Shown here piece after piece: positions 1 through 7,899 of a DNA stretch of 35,347 nucleotides. The stretch spans positions 1-35,347 of the forward strand of contig NZ_RQUY01000021.1 of the NCBI RefSeq assembly GCF_003992125.1. Direction: 5' to 3'. The translations under genes and the position numbers were made by a program. The DNA comes from Veillonella caviae (GTDB lineage Bacteria > Bacillota > Negativicutes > Veillonellales > Veillonellaceae). Numbering within the stretch: position 1 is the stretch's first letter; every line of letters starts with the position of its first letter. Under the pieces are notes generated by a model that saw only the letters and a program-made list of their open reading frames with translations, made no database searches and had not been told where the DNA came from.

Positions 1-72
1 ACATGGGGTGATGCTATTGTTTGGAGTGATTTACACTTTTATGATAAAAGTTTCAATTCTTCATGGGATTAA
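1..72 (+). CDS. 3' end of an unidentified gene (partial)
   Basis: The first reading frame of the window is open from base 1 to a TAA at 70-72 and gives 23 residues with a protein-like composition (ending NSSWD). It is probably the C-terminus of a gene that starts outside the window. A second frame is also open over about the same stretch, so the choice of frame is a judgement from composition. No family can be named from so little. Confidence 0.4.
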   Translation, partial: TWGDAIVWSDLHFYDKSFNSSWD

Positions 73-83
73 AAACCAACACC

Positions 84-99
84 TTTTGTCCTATAAGCC
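84..99 (-). repeat. Dispersed 16-bp motif GGCTTATAGGACAAAA, copy 1
   Basis: On the minus strand this reads GGCTTATAGGACAAAA. The same 16 bases occur on the plus strand at 35273-35288, and a close copy lies at 25457-25471 in the uvrC/MATE spacer. All three are intergenic. Copy 1 is followed on the plus strand by a T run, so it may be part of a terminator region. Confidence 0.5.
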
Positions 100-175
100 T
101 TTTTTTATGTGAATAAAAGGAATGAGGTGTATTTGAATTTGTGATAATAATTTATAATCATATACTATACGATTA

Positions 176-724
176 CTATACGATTTTACTGTGCTTGTCG
201 TATTGTTCACCACCAGCATCTGGCAACATACCGTATTCTACGGTCCAGAGATTTTTGTATTTTAATGCTTGGTTATGAATGCGTTCGATTTGTGTTTCGT
301 CAGTTCTTACTACCCGTGCTGGAATACCAACAACAAGGGAATTGGGAGGAATCACTGTATTTTCTTTTAATACAGCGCCAGCGGCAATAATAGTGCCAGA
401 TCCAATATGGCAACCGCTTAATACAATGGCACCCATACCGACTAACACATTGTCTTCGATGGTAGAGGCATGGACGATAGCACCATGACCAATGGTAACA
501 AAATCACCTAGTACACAGGCTTTGTCATCATCAACGTGGAGCACGGAATTATCTTGTACATTAGAATATCTGCCAACGATAATTTTATTGACGTCACCGC
601 GAAGTGCACAGTTTTGCCAAATAGAAGCATATTCTTTAAGTTCAACATCGCCTGCTAATTCGGCACCAGGCATAACGCAAGATTTAGGGTCAAGTTTTGG
701 ATATTTTCCGTGAAATGGTAACAT
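176..724 (-). CDS. Gamma-class carbonic anhydrase family protein (left-handed beta-helix)
   Basis: The 182-residue protein has the hexapeptide-repeat pattern of a left-handed parallel beta-helix (repeated I/V-G-x-x motifs through about residue 150) and resembles the YrdA/CamH-type gamma-carbonic anhydrases. The three expected metal-binding histidines are present: His63 (SVLH), His80 and His85 (TIGHGAIVH), with the five-residue spacing between the last two seen in the family. Likely role: metal-dependent CO2/bicarbonate hydration, although many homologues have no shown activity. I chose the ATG at 724 rather than an upstream one at 751 because a GAAGG ribosome site (731-737) lies 7 bases ahead of it and the homologous part begins there. 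It is monocistronic as far as can be seen. Confidence 0.85.
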   Translation of the reverse strand: MLPFHGKYPKLDPKSCVMPGAELAGDVELKEYASIWQNCALRGDVNKIIVGRYSNVQDNSVLHVDDDKACVLGDFVTIGHGAIVHASTIEDNVLVGMGAIVLSGCHIGSGTIIAAGAVLKENTVIPPNSLVVGIPARVVRTDETQIERIHNQALKYKNLWTVEYGMLPDAGGEQYDKHSKIV

Positions 725-830
725 ATTAACACCTTCTAAAAGATAATACAAATGTAATAAAATAGTGGATTTAAATACTGTTCAATTTCATATTGCAATT
801 TAAGAATAAAATAATAAGTAATTAGCGTTT

Positions 831-873
831 AAAAATATATCATAGATAGTATGGCTATTTATGATATATTTTT
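831..873 (-). terminator. AT-rich hairpin downstream of the minus-strand FabK-like gene
   Basis: A perfect 14-bp inverted repeat (831-844 with 860-873) encloses a loop that itself can pair ATAG with CTAT. It lies just past the stop of the minus-strand flavoprotein gene, and its 3' arm on that strand ends in five T. It is probably that gene's terminator, although the stem is almost all A-T. Confidence 0.6.
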
Positions 874-895
874 GATGTAAGGATACAGATTATGA

Positions 896-1849
896 TTAAA
901 TGATGTCGATAAAACGCTGTGCTTTACGGATGGACATGATGGCTTCGTTCATGACGGACTGTACAATGAATCGAGCTGGCTCGATTTCGTTGAGACGGTT
1001 AAGGCCTTGCCCTACTTGAACAGCACCATTTACAACATCCCCGTCTACAGCGGCTAATTTGTTAGTGCCTTGGGACATTTTGCTACGTTCTTCTGCTGTG
1101 GTGATTCCATCGGTTTCGGCAGCGATGTAACGATCTGTAAATTCGCTGCGTAAACTACGTACACCACCGTGACCAGAAAGGAGACCTGTTACTACAGAAT
1201 CAGTATCAGTAGCTTTGATAATAGCTTCTTTCATATTTATATGGGCTGTACATTCCTCGGCTAATAAGAATCGAGAGCCCATTTGCACCCCTTGGGCTCC
1301 CATAAGAAGAGCAGCTGCTAAACCGCGTCCATCTACGATCGATCCAGCTACTACAACAGGAATTTTGATTTCTGGTAAGATATTTTCCATCAAGGACATA
1401 GTTGTTTGGGAACCGATATGGCCACCGGCTTCCATACCTTCTATAATAATTGCATCTGCACCGGCATCTTCAATACGTTTTGCCAATTTTAGAGATGGTA
1501 CTACAGGGATAACTTTAATGCCTGCATCTTGGAAAATTTTGATATATGGAACTGGATTACCGGCACCTAGTGTAACAAAAGCAGGTTGTTCTTCGATAAT
1601 AACGGACACAAGTTCATCTTTATTAGGTGCCATTAACATGAGATTCACACCAAATGGCTTATCTGTTAATGTTTTACAAGCTCGAATTTCATTTCGTGTC
1701 CACTCTGCATCGCGACCTCCTAAGGCAATAACACCAGTAGCACCGGCATTAGCCACAGCAGATACTAACTTAGATTCCGATATCCATGCCATCGCGCCTT
1801 GGATGATAGGATATTCAATATTGAGTAATTGAGTTAAGGCTGTTCTCAT
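896..1849 (-). CDS. FabK-like FMN-dependent enoyl-ACP reductase / nitronate monooxygenase family
   Basis: This 317-residue TIM-barrel flavoprotein begins with the family signature (YPIIQGAMAWIS) and has the FMN phosphate region (VAGSIVDGRG, GVQMGSRF) and the catalytic-type histidine in EAGGHIG. Its length and C-terminal half match FabK (about 320 residues), which reduces trans-2-enoyl-ACP with NAD(P)H in the last step of fatty-acid elongation. Nitronate monooxygenases share the fold, so substrate is not certain. The start has a clear AGGAGG site 6-7 bases upstream. It is one of three paralogues in the window (others at 6001 and 9003) and stands alone, outside the fab operon. FapR-like half sites lie in its upstream spacer, which hints at co-regulation. 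Confidence 0.8.
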   Translation of the reverse strand: MRTALTQLLNIEYPIIQGAMAWISESKLVSAVANAGATGVIALGGRDAEWTRNEIRACKTLTDKPFGVNLMLMAPNKDELVSVIIEEQPAFVTLGAGNPVPYIKIFQDAGIKVIPVVPSLKLAKRIEDAGADAIIIEGMEAGGHIGSQTTMSLMENILPEIKIPVVVAGSIVDGRGLAAALLMGAQGVQMGSRFLLAEECTAHINMKEAIIKATDTDSVVTGLLSGHGGVRSLRSEFTDRYIAAETDGITTAEERSKMSQGTNKLAAVDGDVVNGAVQVGQGLNRLNEIEPARFIVQSVMNEAIMSIRKAQRFIDII

Positions 1850-1881
1850 AGATCCTCCTATATAACTATATTATATAAACA

Positions 1882-1894
1882 ACGATATTATCGT
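1882..1894. promoter_or_regulatory. Palindrome ACGATATTATCGT, candidate operator
   Basis: A perfect palindrome around one central base, 33 bases upstream of the FabK-like gene's start codon, between the ribosome site and the likely promoter region on the minus strand. It could be an operator for an unidentified regulator. There is no T run, so it is not a terminator. Confidence 0.35.
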
Positions 1895-1911
1895 ATTGAA
1901 TAATAAAATGA

Positions 1912-2021
1912 TAGTACCTTAATAAATCAAATACATAATGCTTATATATGCGTGCTATTCGATGCTTATAACTACAAAATAGATGCTTTTGAAAGTAGTA
2001 TGTATAATAATTTTGATACTA
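1912..2021. promoter_or_regulatory. Candidate FapR-type sites upstream of the FabK-like gene
   Basis: TAGTACCTTAAT (1912-1923) and the inverted repeat TAGTAT...ATACTA (1996-2021) resemble the TAGTA/TACTA repeats overlapping the fapR promoter at 3304-3326 and 3366-3392. The second also shares the string TTTGATACTA with the 3304 site. FapR operators are known to be built of TTAGTA-type half sites. Assignment to FapR is inference, and the arm spacing differs between copies. Confidence 0.35.
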
Positions 2022-2161
2022 AAATGAAAGGAGACTTTCATAAATAATAGTATAACATAAAAAGCAAATGATAACACATCTCATTTTTTAGATTCGTAAA
2101 AGAGTGCATAATCACTATCTATTTTGAGTATAAAAAATGATAAAAAAATGGATAATAGGTA

Positions 2162-2190
2162 TTGAAAAGTTTCGATATCTTTGGTATACT
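2162..2190 (+). promoter_or_regulatory. Sigma-70 promoter of the rubredoxin gene
   Basis: TTGAAA at 2162-2167, a 17-base spacer and TATACT at 2185-2190 form a near-consensus promoter about 75 bases upstream of the rubredoxin start. No competing promoter of this quality is seen between it and the gene. Confidence 0.75.
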
Positions 2191-2264
2191 ACATTACAGA
2201 TAAAGTATCTGAAAGATATGAATACCAATTTTATGAATAATTTCAAGTGAAGGAGGATATACAA

Positions 2265-2399
2265 ATGGAAAAATACGTATGCGTAGTATGTGGTTGGGTT
2301 TATGACGAAGCTGTAGAAGGCGTTAAATTCGAAGATCAACCAGCTGATTATGTTTGCCCACTTTGCGGTGTAGGTAAAGATCAATTCGAAAAAATGTAA
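2265..2399 (+). CDS. Short-loop rubredoxin, 44 residues
   Basis: A small iron protein for one-electron transfer in the cytoplasm of anaerobes, often feeding peroxide or oxygen reductases. The two knuckles that hold the Fe(Cys)4 centre are clear: C6-x2-C9-G near the start and C31-P-L-C34-G near the end, with the usual Tyr/Trp around them ([11 protein letters not shown]). Typical rubredoxins are 52-54 residues; here the loop between the knuckles is about 8 residues shorter, like the 45-residue rubredoxin known from Desulfovibrio desulfuricans. AGGAGG at 2251-2256 sits 8 bases ahead of the ATG. It has its own promoter and terminator, so it is a single-gene unit. The partner oxidoreductase is not in the window. 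Confidence 0.93.
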   Translation: MEKYVCVVCGWVYDEAVEGVKFEDQPADYVCPLCGVGKDQFEKM

Positions 2400-2410
2400 T
2401 GAATACATTT

Positions 2411-2448
2411 AAAAGGCTATCCCAAGGGCTCTTGAGATAGTCTTTTTT
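2411..2448 (+). terminator. Rho-independent terminator after rubredoxin
   Basis: A 16-bp stem (2411-2426 with 2431-2446, two G-U pairs) with a GGCT loop runs into a T-rich tail, 11 bases after the rubredoxin stop. Confidence 0.85.
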
Positions 2449-2450
2449 AT

Positions 2451-2479
2451 TTGACAAAGCCCGTAGTGATGTTTATAAT
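2451..2479 (+). promoter_or_regulatory. Perfect consensus sigma-70 promoter of yceD-rpmF
   Basis: TTGACA (2451-2456), exactly 17 bases, TATAAT (2474-2479), 21 bases before the yceD start codon. It begins immediately after the previous terminator. Its strength suits a ribosomal-protein operon. Confidence 0.9.
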
Positions 2480-2500
2480 ATTATAAGTCGAGGTAAGATT

Positions 2501-3016
2501 ATGAAACTGCAAGTAGAGCAAGCAAAAGAACATATAGGAAAGAAATTTCCTTATAGCTATACGATATCAAGTGAAGAACTTGGTAGTGACTTAGTTGCTT
2601 TTCCTTGGAGCCGTCATGATATAACCATTAGTGGTGAGTTTTGGTTTGATGGTCAAAACTACATTGTTCTAGGTGATATTGATTCGAAAGGTGATTATGA
2701 ATGTTCTCGCTGTTTACAACAAACAGAACATGAACGACATGATTCTTTTGAAGAGGTCTTTAGTGATTCGCGTACACCTAGTGACGATGTGATTCCTTTC
2801 GATGGAGAGGATATTGATTTAACAGAACTGATAAGGGATACATTAATCATCAATGAGCCCTCTCAAGTGGTATGTCAGGATGATTGCAAAGGATTGTGCG
2901 TTCATTGCGGAGCAAATTTAAATGTTTCACCTTGTTCTTGTGAATCCTTTGTGGTGGATCCTCGATTTGCAGAGTTGCGTGCTTTGCTTGATGAGAAAGA
3001 TGATAGATTGTCCTAA
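2501..3016 (+). CDS. yceD: YceD/DUF177 family protein
   Basis: This 171-residue protein belongs to the YceD (DUF177) family, which almost always sits directly upstream of rpmF; in bacteria and plastids the family is linked to 23S rRNA accumulation. Visible marks are CSRC about residue 68, the acidic middle region, the ELIRDTLIINEP segment and the C-terminal cysteine cluster CQDDCKGLCVHCG, which probably binds a metal. The start follows a GAGGTAAG ribosome site. Transcribed with rpmF from the consensus promoter at 2451. The molecular mechanism of the family is not settled. Confidence 0.88.
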   Translation: MKLQVEQAKEHIGKKFPYSYTISSEELGSDLVAFPWSRHDITISGEFWFDGQNYIVLGDIDSKGDYECSRCLQQTEHERHDSFEEVFSDSRTPSDDVIPFDGEDIDLTELIRDTLIINEPSQVVCQDDCKGLCVHCGANLNVSPCSCESFVVDPRFAELRALLDEKDDRLS

Positions 3017-3040
3017 TGATTGTTTAAGGAGGTGCAGATA

Positions 3041-3217
3041 ATGGCAGTACCTAAGCGTAGATTGTCAAAAGCTCGTCGCGACCGTCGTCGTGCTAATTGG
3101 AAATTAGAAGCTCCTGGTTATGTAGCATGCCCACAATGCCACGAACCTAAGATGCCTCATCGTGTTTGCCCTACATGCGGTCACTATAAAGGTGAGCAAG
3201 TAGTAGCTAATGCTTAA
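3041..3217 (+). CDS. rpmF: 50S ribosomal protein L32
   Basis: 58 residues, very basic, beginning [20 protein letters not shown], the classic L32 N-terminus. The zinc-ribbon version is present: CPQC followed by CPTC 13 residues later, so this is the zinc-binding paralogue type. I start at 3041 and not at the earlier in-frame ATG because AAGGAGGT (3026-3033) is placed for 3041. Second gene of the yceD operon and followed by a strong terminator. In many bacteria yceD-rpmF heads the plsX-fab cluster, and here the same order holds with fapR inserted between. Confidence 0.96.
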   Translation: MAVPKRRLSKARRDRRRANWKLEAPGYVACPQCHEPKMPHRVCPTCGHYKGEQVVANA

Positions 3218-3270
3218 GCGCACAAAAAACACCTACACGATTGTGTAGGTGTTTTTTTGTGCACTTTTTT
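3218..3270 (+). terminator. Strong terminator after rpmF
   Basis: A long hairpin: an inner stem ACACCTACAC/GTGTAGGTGT with loop GATT is extended by A/T tracts and GCGCAC/GTGCAC at the base, then six T. It separates the ribosomal unit from the lipid operon. Confidence 0.92.
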
Positions 3271-3303
3271 GAGGTCTATAGGTTTGGTAAGTTCATTTTT
3301 TTG

Positions 3304-3392
3304 TTAGTACTTAAAATTTGATACTATATCTATGAAAAGCCTTGCTATTAGGGGAATTATTTTATATACTTAGTATGTAATATTAATACTAG
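3304..3392. promoter_or_regulatory. Candidate FapR operators
   Basis: Two inverted repeats flank and overlap the promoter: TTAGTAC...GATACTA at 3304-3326, and a cluster at 3366-3392 with ATACTTAGTAT (palindrome, 3366-3376) plus ATACTAG at 3386-3392. FapR binds palindromes built on TTAGTA half sites in its own promoter and is released by malonyl-CoA (established for Bacillus and Staphylococcus). The position over the -10 box fits repression. Binding itself is inferred. Confidence 0.6.
3342..3370 (+). promoter_or_regulatory. Promoter of the fapR-fab operon
   Basis: TTGCTA (3342-3347), 17 bases, TATACT (3365-3370), 40 bases before the fapR start. The -10 element is embedded in a TAGTA/TACTA repeat, which is what is expected for an autoregulated fapR promoter. 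Confidence 0.75.
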
Positions 3393-3410
3393 GTCATAAA
3401 AGGTGGTCTT

Positions 3411-3974
3411 ATGGCACGTTTGAAGAAGCAAGATAGACAACAACAGTTAATAGAAAAACTGAATATTACGCCTTTTCTTACTGATGAGGAGTTGGCTACT
3501 CACTTCGGTGTCAGTGTACCTACTATACGTCTAGATCGATTGGAATTAGGCATTCCTGAGTTGCGTGAGCGGATTCGTGCTATGGCAACAGGTCATGCAC
3601 AAGAAGATTCTCCTGAATCTATTCAGCATGAAATTTTAGGGGAGTTAATAGATGTAATAGAAGGCAAACAAGCGCTGTCTATGTTACATACTACGTCAGA
3701 TATGGAAGATCGTTTTGGCTTTGTGGACCCTCAATATTTATATGCTCAAGCTAATTCCTTAGCGAAGTTAGTGATGGGGACTACTGTATGTTCTACAGAA
3801 GTAGGTAATATAAAGTATAAGACTCCAGTAAGTGCAGGGACCAATTTGGTGGCAAAAGCAGAAATTGTTCGCCGCCGAGGTGATAAGTTCTTTATTTGGG
3901 TCATCATTCGCGATAAAATAAAAGAAGTATTTAGAGCTAAATTTATCATGGAATCTATAGAGAATAAGGTGTAG
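3411..3974 (+). CDS. fapR: Fatty-acid/phospholipid synthesis regulator FapR
   Basis: 187 residues: an N-terminal helix-turn-helix (about 15-60, with TDEELATHFGVSVPTIRLDRLELGIPE) and a C-terminal hot-dog effector domain (about 90-180) containing FVDPQYLYAQANSLAKLV, the thioesterase-like motif of FapR. FapR represses fatty-acid and phospholipid genes and lets go when malonyl-CoA accumulates. It heads the operon, 3 bases ahead of plsX, matching the fapR-plsX order in Bacillus. GGTGG serves as ribosome site. FapR outside Bacilli is less studied, but length, order and motifs all agree. Confidence 0.92.
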   Translation: MARLKKQDRQQQLIEKLNITPFLTDEELATHFGVSVPTIRLDRLELGIPELRERIRAMATGHAQEDSPESIQHEILGELIDVIEGKQALSMLHTTSDMEDRFGFVDPQYLYAQANSLAKLVMGTTVCSTEVGNIKYKTPVSAGTNLVAKAEIVRRRGDKFFIWVIIRDKIKEVFRAKFIMESIENKV

Positions 3975-3977
3975 TAA

Positions 3978-5006
3978 ATGAAAATTGCAGTAGACGCCAT
4001 GGGTGGTGACTTTGCTCCATTGGAAACCGTCTTAGGATCCATTGACGCAGTACGAGAAAATAAACATATTGAAGTTGTTCTTGTAGGCGATGAAGAGCAA
4101 ATATATAAAATTTTACAAGATAATAATGAAACAGATAATCCTCGTATATCTATTTATCATGCTAGTGAGGTTATCGGTATGGATGAACATCCAGGACAAG
4201 CGTTGCGGAAAAAGAAAGACGCTTCTATCATAGTAGCGACTTCTCTAGTGCGTAATAAAACATGTCATGCGATTATCGCTCCCGGTAGTACTGGTGCAGC
4301 GGTAGCATCTGCATTGTTTGGGCTAGGTCGTATCAAAGGCGTTGATAGACCTGTCATTGCAACGCCAATGCCTACGGTAAATGGCATTACGGTTATGCTT
4401 GATTCTGGTGCGAACTCCAATAGTAAACCAAAACATCTTGTACAAGGTGCGTTGATGGGATCTGAATATGCAAAACTTTTGCTAGGGAAAGAAAATCCAA
4501 CAGTAGGTCTTTTAAATATCGGCGAAGAAGCAACAAAAGGCAATGATGTGGTACTGGCTACATATCCTGTATTAGAAAAGATGAAAATCATCAATTTCAA
4601 AGGCAATGTAGAAGGTCGCGATATACCAAAAGGCGTTGTAGATGTAGTAGTGTGTGATGGATTTGTAGGTAATGTAGTACTAAAATTTGCTGAAGGACTC
4701 GTTACAGGTCTTACGCAACTTGTTAAAGACAGTATTATGAGTGGCAGTATATTGGCAAAGATTGGTGCTATGCTTGTGAAACCAGCATTAAAACCAATTG
4801 CTAAAAAACTTGACCACACCGAAAATGGAGGCGCTCCATTATTGGGGGTTAATGGTGTATTTATGATTGCCCATGGTAGTTCTAAAGCCAAAGAAATCAA
4901 AACAGCTATTACCATTGCTGGTGATTTAGTAGAACGTAAAATTATTGAGCATATTCAACAAACAATGGAAATTGAAGGAGCCTTGAAATATGAGTATGAT
5001 GAGTAA
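3978..5006 (+). CDS. plsX: Phosphate acyltransferase PlsX
   Basis: 342 residues; makes acyl-phosphate from acyl-ACP and phosphate at the membrane surface, feeding PlsY in phosphatidic-acid synthesis. The start MKIAVDAMGGDFAP is the PlsX hallmark, and DSGANSNSKP and GNVVLKFAEG are further family motifs. Follows fapR by 3 bases and overlaps fabH by 17 bases, so translation is coupled. The AAGGTG just before the fapR stop serves as its ribosome site. Confidence 0.96.
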   Translation: MKIAVDAMGGDFAPLETVLGSIDAVRENKHIEVVLVGDEEQIYKILQDNNETDNPRISIYHASEVIGMDEHPGQALRKKKDASIIVATSLVRNKTCHAIIAPGSTGAAVASALFGLGRIKGVDRPVIATPMPTVNGITVMLDSGANSNSKPKHLVQGALMGSEYAKLLLGKENPTVGLLNIGEEATKGNDVVLATYPVLEKMKIINFKGNVEGRDIPKGVVDVVVCDGFVGNVVLKFAEGLVTGLTQLVKDSIMSGSILAKIGAMLVKPALKPIAKKLDHTENGGAPLLGVNGVFMIAHGSSKAKEIKTAITIAGDLVERKIIEHIQQTMEIEGALKYEYDE

Positions 5007-5985
5007 ACCTGTTGGAATTATTGGTACAGGTAGCTTCCTTCCTGATAATGTAGTGACGAATTTTGACCTCGAAAAAATGGTAGATACCAATGATGAGTGG
5101 ATCAGAGAACGTACAGGCATTGAAGAAAGACGTATTGCCCCAGAAGGTATGAATACATCTTATATGGCTACTGAAGCAGCAAAAAAAGCATTGCAAATGG
5201 CTAAGTTAAGTGCAGAGGATATTGATATGATTATCTTCGCCACATTAACACCAGATATGATTATTCCTTCTGCAGCTTGTGTATTGCAATCTAACTTAGG
5301 TGCTAAAAATGCAGCAGCCTATGATTTGCAAGCTGCTTGTTCTGGTTTTGTATATGGGTTGATTACAGCTGCTAGCTATATTAGTTCTGGTATTTATAAA
5401 AATGTTCTTGTAGTAGGTGCGGAGATTCTATCTCGTCGTGTGAATTGGAAAGATAGAGGTACATGCATTCTTTTTGGTGATGGTGCTGGTGCTGCTATCG
5501 TATCTGAAGTACCTGAAGGATATGGTATTAAAGGTATTGACATGGGCGCTGATGGTACAGGTGGTTCGGCTTTGTGCATTCCTGCAGGTGGTACTGCGGT
5601 TGTGGCTAATGACCAACGGGTGGAAGAAGGATTAACTTTCATCCATATGGATGGTCCAGAAGTCTATAAATTTGCGGTTAAAACGATGGGACGTACAGTA
5701 TTGAAATCTCTTGAAAGAGCCAATATGGAATTGGATCAATTAGATTTTTTTATTCCTCATCAAGCGAATATTCGAATTATTGATTCCGCTGCAAAACGTT
5801 TGCATATGCCGATGGACAAAGTTTTTGTGAATTTACATAAGTATGGTAATACATCTGCCGCTTCCGTGGCGATTGCTCTTGATGAAGCGCATCGCGATGG
5901 TCGATTCAAACGTGGCGATAATGTGGCGTTTGCAGGATTTGGAGCTGGCCTCACATGGGCGAGCCTCGTCTTGAAATGGTATTAA
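4990..5985 (+). CDS. fabH: Beta-ketoacyl-ACP synthase III
   Basis: 331 residues; starts fatty-acid synthesis by condensing a short acyl-CoA with malonyl-ACP. Catalytic triad visible: Cys117 in QAACSGF, His257 in HQAN and the Asn in KYGNTSAAS. Also TNDEWIRERTGIEERRI near residue 35, typical of FabH. Three ATGs lie close together (4990, 4996, 4999); 4990 has the best spacing (9 bases) from GAAGGAG inside plsX. The overlap with plsX argues for coupled expression. Confidence 0.96.
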   Translation: MSMMSKPVGIIGTGSFLPDNVVTNFDLEKMVDTNDEWIRERTGIEERRIAPEGMNTSYMATEAAKKALQMAKLSAEDIDMIIFATLTPDMIIPSAACVLQSNLGAKNAAAYDLQAACSGFVYGLITAASYISSGIYKNVLVVGAEILSRRVNWKDRGTCILFGDGAGAAIVSEVPEGYGIKGIDMGADGTGGSALCIPAGGTAVVANDQRVEEGLTFIHMDGPEVYKFAVKTMGRTVLKSLERANMELDQLDFFIPHQANIRIIDSAAKRLHMPMDKVFVNLHKYGNTSAASVAIALDEAHRDGRFKRGDNVAFAGFGAGLTWASLVLKWY

Positions 5986-6000
5986 GGAGGAAACATCAAG

Positions 6001-6945
6001 ATGATTAAGACTGATATTTGTGATTTGTTACAGATTGAATATCCAATCTTACAAGGTGGTATGGCTTGGTTAGGTACTGCAGAACTAGCAGCCGCTGTAT
6101 CCGAAGCTGGCGGCCTTGGCATCATTGGTGCAGGTCATATGCCACCAGATGTATTCCGTAATGAAATTCACAAGCTGAAAGAACGCACTAGTAAACCATT
6201 CGGTTGTAATATTATGCTCATGTCACCTTTTGTAAAAGAAGTCATGGAAGTAGTGGTAGAAGAACGCGTTCCTGTTATTACTACTGGTGCAGGTAATCCA
6301 GGGGTATACGTACCAGCGTTGAAAGAAATTGGTACAAAAGTAATTCCTGTAGTAGCATCTGTATTATTAGCTAAACGTTTGTTGCGTGGCGGTATTGATG
6401 CTATTATTGCAGAAGGCACTGAGTCTGGCGGTCATGTAGGGGATATTACAACTATGGCATTATTACCACAAGTGGTGGATGCTGTAGATGTACCTGTTAT
6501 CGCTGCTGGTGGTATTGCTGATGGTCGTGGTGTGGCGGCAGCTTTTGCATTAGGCGCAAAAGCAGTACAAATGGGCACACGCTTCGTATTATCCGAAGAA
6601 TGTATTGCTCATGAAAATTATAAAAATGCTGTATTGAAAGCAAAGGATCGTGCTACTGTTATGACTGGTTTAACTACAGGTCACCCAGTGCGCATTATCG
6701 ATAATCAATTGGCACATAAATACAAAACCCTTGAATTTAACGGTGGTTCCAAAGAGGAACTTGAAAAACTTGGAGCTGGTACTCTTCGCAAAGCCGCTAT
6801 TGATGGTGACGTAAAAGAGGGATCTGTAATGATTGGTCAAATCGCTGGTATGTTACAAGATATCAAACCTTGTAAAGATATTATCACTGATATTATGACA
6901 GAAGCAGAATCTGTTATTAAAAATTTACAAAACATTGGTAAATAA
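6001..6945 (+). CDS. fabK: Enoyl-ACP reductase II (FMN), FabK
   Basis: 314 residues. Best match in the window to Streptococcus pneumoniae FabK as I recall it: YPILQGGMAWLGTAELAAAV at the start, FGCNIMLMSPFVKEV, TTGAGNP, and the catalytic histidine at 145 in TESGGHVG (His144 in the pneumococcal enzyme), then IAAGGIADGRG and QMGTRFV for FMN. It performs the last step of each elongation round. AAGGAGG lies 10 bases ahead. No fabI is visible, so FabK is the presumed main enoyl reductase of the operon. Confidence 0.93.
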   Translation: MIKTDICDLLQIEYPILQGGMAWLGTAELAAAVSEAGGLGIIGAGHMPPDVFRNEIHKLKERTSKPFGCNIMLMSPFVKEVMEVVVEERVPVITTGAGNPGVYVPALKEIGTKVIPVVASVLLAKRLLRGGIDAIIAEGTESGGHVGDITTMALLPQVVDAVDVPVIAAGGIADGRGVAAAFALGAKAVQMGTRFVLSEECIAHENYKNAVLKAKDRATVMTGLTTGHPVRIIDNQLAHKYKTLEFNGGSKEELEKLGAGTLRKAAIDGDVKEGSVMIGQIAGMLQDIKPCKDIITDIMTEAESVIKNLQNIGK

Positions 6946-6956
6946 GGAGGAAATCC

Positions 6957-7898
6957 ATGAAAACAGCGTTTGTATTTCCTGGTCAAGGCTCTCAAAAAGT
7001 AGGCATGTTACAAGATTTGTATAATGCATATCCAATTGTTAAACAACGTTTTGAAGAAGCTGATGACGCTTTGGGCTATTCTATTACAAAATTATGTTTT
7101 GAAGGGCCAGATACAGACTTAGTTAAAACAGCCAATACACAACCAGCTATTTTAACAGCCTCTGTAGCTTGTTATGAAGTATTAAAAGAGCAAGGTTTTA
7201 CTCCAGATATCGTAGGTGGGCATAGCCTCGGTGAGTACAGTGCTCTCGTAGCAGCTGGTGTACTTGACTTTAAAGATGCTGTATACGTTGTTCATAAACG
7301 TGGTGAATACATGCAAGAAGCAGTGCCATTAGGTAAAGGTGCTATGGCAGCAATTTTAGCATTACCAAGAGAACAAGTTGTTGAAATCTGCCAAACTATT
7401 AACGATACGATTGGTTCTGTGCAAGCGGTAAATTTTAACTGCCCAGGTCAAATCGTTATTGCTGGTGAAACTGCAGCTGTAGAAGCGGCAGCAGAAAAAA
7501 TGAAAGAGGCTGGTGCTAAACGTGCAGTTATGTTGCCTGTAAGTGCGCCATTCCACAGCCGTTTGATGGATCCTGCTGCTCTTCGTTTAAAAGAAGAATT
7601 AGATAACATTCAAGTTAATGACGCTCAAATTCCTGTAGTAGCTAATGTAACAGGTAAGATTCTAACAAATGCAAATGACATTAAAGAATCACTAGTTATT
7701 CAAGCTGCTAACCCTGTTTTATGGGAAGATTGTGTAGCTGAAATGGTTAATTTTGGTGTTACAAGATTCGTAGAAGTAGGTCCTGGTAAAGTATTGACAG
7801 GTTTTACTAAAAAAATTAATAAAGAAATGGAATTAGCCAATGTAGAGGATATTCCATCATTAGAGAAAACGCTTGAATTTTTAAAGGGGGTTCGATAA
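6957..7898 (+). CDS. fabD: Malonyl-CoA:ACP transacylase
   Basis: 313 residues; loads malonyl groups onto ACP. The N-terminus has the family signature FVFPGQGSQ; the nucleophile is Ser90 in GGHSLGEYSAL; the partner histidine is His200 in APFHSRLM; and PVVANVTG follows. AAGGAGG is 8 bases before the ATG. It ends one base before fabG starts. Confidence 0.97.
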   Translation: MKTAFVFPGQGSQKVGMLQDLYNAYPIVKQRFEEADDALGYSITKLCFEGPDTDLVKTANTQPAILTASVACYEVLKEQGFTPDIVGGHSLGEYSALVAAGVLDFKDAVYVVHKRGEYMQEAVPLGKGAMAAILALPREQVVEICQTINDTIGSVQAVNFNCPGQIVIAGETAAVEAAAEKMKEAGAKRAVMLPVSAPFHSRLMDPAALRLKEELDNIQVNDAQIPVVANVTGKILTNANDIKESLVIQAANPVLWEDCVAEMVNFGVTRFVEVGPGKVLTGFTKKINKEMELANVEDIPSLEKTLEFLKGVR

Positions 7899-7899
7899 A

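Larger units (their letters stand above)
1850..2161. other. Divergent intergenic spacer with several inverted repeats
   Basis: This AT-rich spacer separates the minus-strand FabK-like gene from the rubredoxin. It holds a 13-bp palindrome (1882-1894), a TAGTACCTTAAT element (1912-1923), a TAGTAT/ATACTA inverted repeat (1996-2021) and a small hairpin ATGAAAG-GAGA-CTTTCAT (2024-2041). I find no convincing gene; short frames are broken by stops. Confidence 0.6.

Noticed and set aside
2024-2041. Hairpin ATGAAAG-GAGA-CTTTCAT looking like a tiny gene with ribosome site
   Set aside because: The frame gives only seven codons before a stop; it is kept as part of the intergenic description.
4265-4915. 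Long minus-strand open frame opposite plsX
   Set aside because: It mirrors plsX codons, has no ribosome site and no recognisable motif. The same holds for the other antisense frames over fab, smc and uvr genes.
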